Source of the DNA: Sinomonas atrocyanea
GTDB taxonomy: Bacteria; Actinomycetota; Actinomycetes; Actinomycetales; Micrococcaceae
DNA: 64,000 bases
Assembly (NCBI RefSeq): GCF_001577305.1
Contig: NZ_CP014518.1
Span: forward strand, 4,092,001 to 4,156,000
Reading direction: 5' to 3'
Part shown: positions 58,884-64,000 of the stretch, piece by piece
Numbering within the stretch: the stretch's first letter is position 1
Layout: each line of letters opens with the position of its first letter
The notes under the pieces: model-generated
The model's input: the letters and a program-made list of their open reading frames with translations, nothing else
Database searches by the model: none
Told to the model about the DNA's origin: nothing
Translations under genes and position numbers: made by a program

Positions 58884-59804
58884 CTAGGGGACAGGCAAGG
58901 CGTCTGGGGCAGAATGACTTCGGCGGGCAGGACGTGCGGGATGTCCGCCGAACTGGTTCCGGAGCGCGGAGACCATTTTCATGCCGGGAGAGCTGTCCTC
59001 GCGTGAAGCGAAGCGGGCGAAAAGGGCAGCTGTGATGGCCGGTGCGGGCACGGCATTCGCGATCGCCTCTTCCACGGTCCAGCGGCCTTCGCCCGAGTCC
59101 TCGACATAGCCCTCGATCGACGCCAGCCCGGGATCTTCCTCCAGCGCTTTGACCATGAGGTCCAGAAGCCAGGACCGTACGACGGTGCCCTTCTGCCAGG
59201 CGCGCAACGTCGCCGGCAGGTCGGTAACGATCTCCTTTGCGGCCAGGAGTTCGTAGCCTTCCGCATAGGACTGCATCAAACCGTATTCAATGCCGTTGTG
59301 GACCATCTTCGCGTAGTGCCCAGCACCGACGTCGCCCACGTGGACGAAGCTGTCGGCCCGCTCCCCCTCGGGACGGAGCGCGTCAAAGACGGGAAGGGCC
59401 CTTTGGACATCGTCGGGGTGGCCACCGACCATGAGGCCGTATCCGTTCTCGAGGCCCCAGACTCCGCCGGAGACGCCGCAGTCGGCGAAGTGAATGCCTC
59501 TTGCTGCGAGCAGTTCGCCGTGTTTATGGTCTTCGGTGAATCGGGAGTTTCCCCCGTCAATCACCAGATCACCTTGATCGAGCTTGTCTGCCAGTTCGCC
59601 GATGAGGGCAGCGGTAGCCTCACCTGCCGGGACCATCACCCAGACCAGCCTAGGAGCTGGGACGGATGCCAGCAGTTCATCGATGGTAGGAACATCGGTC
59701 ACTTCACGATTTCGGTCGAAGCCGGTGACATCGATGCCCCTCCTGCGCAGGCGTTCGCGCATGTTGAAACCCATCCTGCCAAGGCCGATCAATCCAATGT
59801 GCAC
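58884..59804 (-). CDS. gnd: 6-phosphogluconate dehydrogenase, decarboxylating (short form)
   Basis: 306 residues, the short GntZ/YqeC-like class rather than the 470-residue E. coli class. The nucleotide motif GLIGLGRMGFNM is followed by an acidic residue at the end of the second strand (TGFDRN), which predicts NAD rather than NADP as cofactor. GNSRFTEDHKHG, the substrate motif GGVWGLENGYGLMVGG and KMVHNGIEYG are conserved. It releases CO2 and ribulose-5-phosphate, the acceptor for formaldehyde. 34 bases before a terminator that ends the tkt-tal transcript. Confidence 0.92.
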   Translation of the reverse strand: MHIGLIGLGRMGFNMRERLRRRGIDVTGFDRNREVTDVPTIDELLASVPAPRLVWVMVPAGEATAALIGELADKLDQGDLVIDGGNSRFTEDHKHGELLAARGIHFADCGVSGGVWGLENGYGLMVGGHPDDVQRALPVFDALRPEGERADSFVHVGDVGAGHYAKMVHNGIEYGLMQSYAEGYELLAAKEIVTDLPATLRAWQKGTVVRSWLLDLMVKALEEDPGLASIEGYVEDSGEGRWTVEEAIANAVPAPAITAALFARFASREDSSPGMKMVSALRNQFGGHPARPARRSHSAPDALPVP

Positions 59805-59837
59805 GTGCGGACTCCTTCTACGGATTTATTGCCGGGA

Positions 59838-59871
59838 GCGCAGGGCCTCCGGGTCTCAGGAGGCCCTGCGC
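59838..59871 (-). terminator. Hairpin terminator after tal
   Basis: GCGCAGGGCCTCC and GGAGGCCCTGCGC pair perfectly over 13 bases with an 8-base loop, 7 bases after the tal stop on the minus strand. It separates tal from gnd. Confidence 0.82.
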
Positions 59872-59877
59872 GCCGCG

Positions 59878-61005
59878 CTAGTGTGCCGGGACGTTCCTGG
59901 CGTCGGCGAGGGCGGCTTCGACGTCGGCCAGGAGTTCGCTCCAGCTGGCCACAAACTTGTCCAGCCCTTCGGATTCGAGGACCGAGACGACCTCGTCGTA
60001 GGAGATGCCAAGGTCTTCGAGGGCGGTGAGCACGCCGTGGGCTTCCTCATAGGTGCCTGCGATGGTGTCGCCGGTGACCTCGGCGTGGTCGAAGGTCGCC
60101 TCGAGGGTCTTCTCCGGCATCGTGTTCACCACGCCGGGGGCGACGAGGCCCGTGACGTAGAGGGTGTCGGGGAGCGAGGGGTCCTTGACCCCGGTCGAGG
60201 CCCACAGCGGGCGCTGGGGCAGGGCCCCGGCGTCGGCGAGGAGCTTCCACCGCTCGGTGGTGAACTCCTCCTCGTAGATCTGGTAGGCGAGGCGGGCGTT
60301 GGCCAGACCGGCCTTGCCCTTGAGGGCCGCAGCCTGCTCGGTGCCGATCTTCTCGAGGCGCTTGTCGATCTCGGTGTCCACGCGGGAGACGAAGAACGAG
60401 GCAACAGAGTGGATACCGGCGAGGTCGTGGCCGTTGTCCTTGGCCAGCTCCAAGCCGGTCTGGAAGGCGTTGATGACGGCCCGGTAGCGGGTGAGGGAGA
60501 AGATCAGGGTCACGTTGACGCTGATGCCCTCGGCCAGGACGGCCGTGATGGCCGCCAGGCCTTCGAGGGTTGCGGGGATCTTGATGTGGACATTCTCCTT
60601 GTCGACCTCCTTGTACAGACGCTTGGCCTCCGCGATCGTGCCGGCGGTGTCCCAGGCGAGGCGGGGGTCGACCTCGATCGAGACGCGGCCGTCGATGCCC
60701 TTGGTGGCGGCGGCGATCGGAGCGAAGAGATCGCAGGCGTCGGCCACGTCGGCGGTCGTGATCTCGAAGATCGTCTCCTCGGCGCCGGTCCCCTGGGAGG
60801 CGAGCTCGGCAATCTTGCGGTCGTAGTCCGTGCCGGAGGTGATCGCCGCTTGGAAGATGGAGGGGTTCGTGGTGACCCCGACGACGTTCTTTTCATCGAT
60901 CAGCCGCTGAAGGCCTCCGCTGGAGAGCCGGCCCCGGGACAGGTCGTCAAGCCAGATGGATACCCCGGCCTCGGAGAGCTGGGCGGTGGGTGTTGCGTTG
61001 GTCAT
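59878..61005 (-). CDS. tal: Transaldolase
   Basis: 375 residues, the actinobacterial (TAL-type IV/‘long’) form. The Schiff-base lysine is in NVHIKIPATLEGL; other conserved parts are GVTTNPSIFQAAI, SFFVSRVDTEIDKRL and RPLWASTGVKDPSL. It rearranges fructose-6-phosphate and erythrose-4-phosphate in the regeneration part of the RuMP cycle. It lies 33 bases downstream of tkt. Confidence 0.94.
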   Translation of the reverse strand: MTNATPTAQLSEAGVSIWLDDLSRGRLSSGGLQRLIDEKNVVGVTTNPSIFQAAITSGTDYDRKIAELASQGTGAEETIFEITTADVADACDLFAPIAAATKGIDGRVSIEVDPRLAWDTAGTIAEAKRLYKEVDKENVHIKIPATLEGLAAITAVLAEGISVNVTLIFSLTRYRAVINAFQTGLELAKDNGHDLAGIHSVASFFVSRVDTEIDKRLEKIGTEQAAALKGKAGLANARLAYQIYEEEFTTERWKLLADAGALPQRPLWASTGVKDPSLPDTLYVTGLVAPGVVNTMPEKTLEATFDHAEVTGDTIAGTYEEAHGVLTALEDLGISYDEVVSVLESEGLDKFVASWSELLADVEAALADARNVPAH

Positions 61006-61038
61006 GGTTGTTGCTGCTTCCTTGAGAGGGTCGGGCGG

Positions 61039-63213
61039 CTAGTTCCGGGTGGCCGCGAGGGAGTCCTTCGCGGCGGCGGTGACCGCCTCGGCGGTGATGC
61101 CGAACTCCCGGAAGAGGGTCTTGTAGTCGGCGGAGGCGCCGTAGTGCTCGAGGCTGATGGACCGGCCGGCGTCGCCAACGAATTCCTTCCATCCCAAGGC
61201 CAGGCCTGCCTCGACCGAGACACGAGCCCTGACGGCGGCCGGGAGCACAGACTCGCGGTACTCGGCATCCTGCTTGGCGAACCACTCGACGCAGGGCATG
61301 GAGACCACACGGGTGGGAATGCCTTCGCTCTGAAGTGCCTCGCGGGCCTCGACGGCGAGCTGGACCTCCGAGCCGGTGGCGATCAGGAGCACCTGGGCCG
61401 GGACGGTCGCCCCGTCCTCGGACGCCTCGGCCAGGACGTAGCCGCCCTTGGCCGCGCCAGCGGCGGAACCGAAGGTGTCGCCCTCGGCGGCGCCGGCGCC
61501 GCGGGCGTAGGTCGGCACGTTCTGGCGGGTCAGGATGATGCCGGCAGGGTTCTCGTGGTTCTCGAGGATGGCCTTCCACGCCCAGGCGACCTCGTTCGCG
61601 TCGCCGGGACGGACGACGTCGAGATTCGGGATCGCGCGCAGGCTCGCCACCTGCTCGACCGGCTGGTGCGTCGGCCCGTCCTCGCCAAGGCCAATCGAAT
61701 CGTGCGTCCACACATAGATGGACGGGACGCCCATGAGCGCGGAGAGGCGGATGGCCGGGCGCTGGTAGTCGCTGAACATCAGGAAGGTTCCCGAGAACGC
61801 CCGGGTCTTCCCGGCCAGAGTGATCCCGTTCACGATCGAGGCTGCCGCGTGCTCGCGGATCCCGAAGTGCAGCACGCGCCCGTAGGGGTTGCCCTTCCAC
61901 GCCTCAGTGGACCGGGATGCCGGGATGAACGAGGGCGAGCCCTCGATCGTGGTGTTGTTCGATTCGGCGAGGTCGGCCGAGCCGCCCCAGAGCTCCGGCA
62001 GGAGAGGGCCAATCGCGTTGAGGACCTTACCCGATGCCGCGCGAGTAGAGACCTCCTTGCCCCCGGGGAACTCCGGCAAGGAGGACTCCCAGCCCTCGGG
62101 GAACTCACGGGCCTCGATCCGCTCATGGAGCTCGGCGGCCTCGCGGTTCTCCGTGGCCCAGGCGTCAAATGTCTCCTGCCACGCCGCGTGGGCCTCCCGG
62201 CCACGCTCGAGGGCGCCGCGGGTGTGCGCCAGGACCTCGGGGTCGATGTCGAAGGACTTCTCCGGGTCGAAACCCAGGACCTGCTTGAGGGCCGTCACCT
62301 CCTCCGCGCCCAGCGCCGAGCCGTGGATCTTGCCCGTGTTCTGCTTGGTCGGGGAGGGCCAGCCGATGACCGTGCGCAGGGAGACGATCGAGGGACGCCC
62401 GGTCTCGGCCTTCGCCGCCAGCAGGGCAGAGTAGAGCTCCTCGACGTCCTCGACGTAGTCGCCGGTCTTGGTCCAGTCGACCCTCTGGGTGTGCCACCCG
62501 TAGGAGGCGTACCGGGCCAGGACGTCCTCGGTGAAGGCGATGTCGGTATCGTCCTCGATCGAGATGTGGTTCTCGTCGTAGATCACCACGAGATTGCCCA
62601 GCTCCTGGTGGCCTGCGAGGGAGGACGCCTCCGAGGTCACGCCCTCCTGCAGGTCCCCGTCGGAGGCGATGACCCACACGGTGTGGTCGAACGGCGACTC
62701 GCCGGCGGGAGCGGCGGCGTCGAACATCCCGCGCAGCCGGCGCTGAGAGTACGCGAAGCCCACCGAGGAAGCGAGACCTTGGCCCAGTGGGCCCGTGGTG
62801 ATCTCCACGCCCTTGGTGTGCTTGTACTCCGGGTGCCCCGGGGTCCGCGAGCCCCAGGTCCGGAAGGCCTTCAGGTCATCCAGCTCCAGTCCGTAGCCGG
62901 CGAGGTACAGCTGGATGTACAGGGTGAGCGACGTGTGCCCGGGGGAGAGGATGAAACGGTCCCGGCCGATCCAGTCGGGATCGCGCGGGTCGTGGCGCAT
63001 GAGCTTCTGGAAAAGCAGGTACACGGCCGGTGCCAGGCTCATCGCCGTGCCCGGGTGCCCGTTGCCCACCTTCTCCACCGCGTCCGCGGCCAGAACCCGG
63101 ATGGTGTCCACCGAGCGCTGGTCAACGGCGGTCCATTCAAGCGGCGAATCGGAGTTGGTCGATGCTCCAGCGGGCCTTTTCGCGTGGGATGTGATAGTTG
63201 CTGTCGGATTCAA
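61039..63213 (-). CDS. tkt: Transketolase
   Basis: 724 residues from a TTG at 63213 with GAGGACAG upstream; longer frames to 63315 run into the promoter box region. The N-terminal VRVLAADAV-VGNGHPGTAM region, the thiamine diphosphate motif ASDGDLQEG followed by NHISIEDD, and GEDGPTHQPVEQ are all present. It regenerates pentose phosphates for formaldehyde fixation. The RuMP box 3 stands 95 bases upstream. Confidence 0.94.
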   Translation of the reverse strand: MNPTATITSHAKRPAGASTNSDSPLEWTAVDQRSVDTIRVLAADAVEKVGNGHPGTAMSLAPAVYLLFQKLMRHDPRDPDWIGRDRFILSPGHTSLTLYIQLYLAGYGLELDDLKAFRTWGSRTPGHPEYKHTKGVEITTGPLGQGLASSVGFAYSQRRLRGMFDAAAPAGESPFDHTVWVIASDGDLQEGVTSEASSLAGHQELGNLVVIYDENHISIEDDTDIAFTEDVLARYASYGWHTQRVDWTKTGDYVEDVEELYSALLAAKAETGRPSIVSLRTVIGWPSPTKQNTGKIHGSALGAEEVTALKQVLGFDPEKSFDIDPEVLAHTRGALERGREAHAAWQETFDAWATENREAAELHERIEAREFPEGWESSLPEFPGGKEVSTRAASGKVLNAIGPLLPELWGGSADLAESNNTTIEGSPSFIPASRSTEAWKGNPYGRVLHFGIREHAAASIVNGITLAGKTRAFSGTFLMFSDYQRPAIRLSALMGVPSIYVWTHDSIGLGEDGPTHQPVEQVASLRAIPNLDVVRPGDANEVAWAWKAILENHENPAGIILTRQNVPTYARGAGAAEGDTFGSAAGAAKGGYVLAEASEDGATVPAQVLLIATGSEVQLAVEAREALQSEGIPTRVVSMPCVEWFAKQDAEYRESVLPAAVRARVSVEAGLALGWKEFVGDAGRSISLEHYGASADYKTLFREFGITAEAVTAAAKDSLAATRN

Positions 63214-63307
63214 GGCTCTGTCCTCTTCCGCTTGGTCATCGACGCAAATTTGTCGTCGATGAATGCTTTTCTTGCTGGCATCAATAATCCGGATATAACC
63301 GGGTAGG

Positions 63308-63346
63308 GGTAACACTGTTTTATGACAGTTCTGACTACACTTTCGG
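63308..63346 (-). promoter_or_regulatory. RuMP box 3, upstream of tkt
   Basis: Read on the minus strand it starts CCGAAAGTGTAGTC and ends AAACAGTGTTACC; 34 of 39 bases match box 1. The leader again continues to a GGATTATTGATGCC sequence. The box lies between the stop of the LuxR-type regulator and tkt. Confidence 0.8.
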
Positions 63347-63363
63347 ATCGGGCGGGCACCGTC

Positions 63364-64000
63364 TCACCTGAGCCCGCGGCTGTGTGCCAGGGCGATGGCC
63401 TCCGTCCGCGAGCCGACATCCAGCTTCCTGAAGAGGTTTCGGACGTGGAACTTGACGGTGTTCTCGCTGATGCCAAGTGCGAAGGCGATCGTGCGGTTGC
63501 GATGTCCGGCAACAAGGTGCTGGAGCACTTCGAGCTCGCGCTCGGCGAGCTTCCATTCCGCGACGTCTCCCCCGGGCCGCGAGGTTGGGGCGTCCAACGG
63601 GAGCGTCACGAAGACGTCCGCCCCCCAACCGGGCATGACCTCCAGATGCAGACGGCCATTCAGCGCCTCGACCCGGCGCTCCAGACGGCCGACGCTCGGG
63701 GCGTCCACAGAGAGCGAGCCGCGGCCGTCGTCGCGGATGTTGATCAGGAGGTTCTCCCCGTCGCAGTCCCATTGGGTCCGGATCCTGGTGACGTCGGGCT
63801 GTTCCATCATGGCCAGCACGAGTCCGCGGACAATTGCCCGTGCCGTGTGGGCGACTTCGCCGGGAAGGGCTCTTCCGTTCAAGGGAGGTTCGATGAACTC
63901 CACCTCGATGCCGCCGAAACGTGTGAGTGGCCGGAGGTCCTCGCGCAGTCGCTCGAAGGCTTTGGCCACCGGTTCTTGCGCCATGTCCGCAGTGCGGTAG
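63364..64000 (-). CDS. LuxR-type regulator with histidine-kinase-like ATPase domain, 5' end outside window
   Basis: At least 206 residues are visible; the frame stays open to the window edge, so the N-terminus may lie outside. The first part resembles the ATP-binding domain of sensor kinases (NLLINIRDDGRGSL, VEALNGRLHLEVMPGWGADVFVTLP). The last 65 residues are a LuxR/NarL helix-turn-helix (LAERELEVLQHLVAGHRNRTIAFALGISENTVKFHVRNLFRKL). The mixture of a kinase-like ATPase and an output domain is known in some actinobacterial regulators. It is next to RuMP box 3 and could be the factor that reads the three boxes. Confidence 0.8.
   Translation of the reverse strand, partial: YRTADMAQEPVAKAFERLREDLRPLTRFGGIEVEFIEPPLNGRALPGEVAHTARAIVRGLVLAMMEQPDVTRIRTQWDCDGENLLINIRDDGRGSLSVDAPSVGRLERRVEALNGRLHLEVMPGWGADVFVTLPLDAPTSRPGGDVAEWKLAERELEVLQHLVAGHRNRTIAFALGISENTVKFHVRNLFRKLDVGSRTEAIALAHSRGLR

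Noticed and set aside
59584..63306. 1240-codon plus-strand frame
   Set aside because: Antisense of tal and tkt; long only because of the high GC content.
1..64000. CRISPR arrays, tRNA or rRNA genes
   Set aside because: I looked for regular spaced repeats and for tRNA-like cloverleaf ends and saw none; a covariance-model scan would be decisive.

Overview
The window is GC-rich DNA with dense, short-overlap operons. Gene content (a long-form glyceraldehyde-3-phosphate dehydrogenase, OpcA beside Zwf, two-gene RuMP pathway, IS481/ISL3 elements) points to an actinobacterium, most likely of the Micrococcaceae (Arthrobacter/Sinomonas type). The genus is an inference from gene content only. I saw no rRNA, tRNA or CRISPR array.

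Region 1 (1-6.7 kb) is a small oxidative catabolic locus. It holds a Rieske oxygenase, an SDR dehydrogenase, an unknown protein and a DUF1116 protein on the minus strand, a divergent amidase, and a second minus operon of a DJ-1/PfpI protein and a VanB-type reductase. Both minus promoters carry the same operator-like palindrome, TGTTCT-N7-AGAACA, so the two halves look like one regulon.

Region 2 (6.7-14.2 kb) is a recombination-prone junction. It has a three-gene tyrosine-recombinase cassette, two unknown proteins of different character, a barstar-like immunity protein and a complete ISL3-family element. The ISL3 element has 8-bp target duplications and replaced the last codons of an amidase.

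Region 3 (14.2-35.3 kb) is a C-N bond hydrolysis island: two amide/amidohydrolase genes, two polysaccharide-deacetylase-type (allantoinase/cyclic-imide-hydrolase-like) proteins, an Asp/Glu-racemase-family protein, an XRE-cupin regulator, an HpcH-type aldolase, a cupin, an isochorismatase-type hydrolase, a five-component peptide/nickel-type ABC importer and two pairs of odd metallo-beta-lactamase-fold proteins. Divergent from these are a class IV aminotransferase, an acetamidase/formamidase and a hydantoinase. A repeated motif near TCTTCAATATAGTGA sits at its promoters. It probably imports and dismantles a cyclic amide, imide or hydantoin-like compound; the substrate is unknown.

Region 4 (35.3-47.6 kb) carries a MoaF-like protein, a cysteine-type sulfatase, a sulfonate/nitrate-type ABC importer, a YtcJ-type amidohydrolase and a divergent TetR regulator. 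It also has a frameshifted formylglycine-generating-enzyme pseudogene, an intact formylglycine-generating enzyme, and two DUF202 membrane proteins. An exact 22-bp direct repeat lies near 12.4 kb and 47.6 kb and may mark the ends of a roughly 35-kb island.

Region 5 (48.1-64 kb) is a ribulose-monophosphate (RuMP) formaldehyde-fixation and sugar-phosphate cluster: gap, hxlB, two nearly identical hxlA copies, zwf, opcA, an APC permease, an IclR regulator, pfkA, gnd, tal, tkt and a LuxR-type regulator cut by the window edge. A conserved 39-bp box stands upstream of hxlB, of the second hxlA copy and of tkt. No methanol or methylamine dehydrogenase gene is in the window, so the formaldehyde source is not shown; the VanAB-like oxygenase pair of region 1 is one conceivable source.
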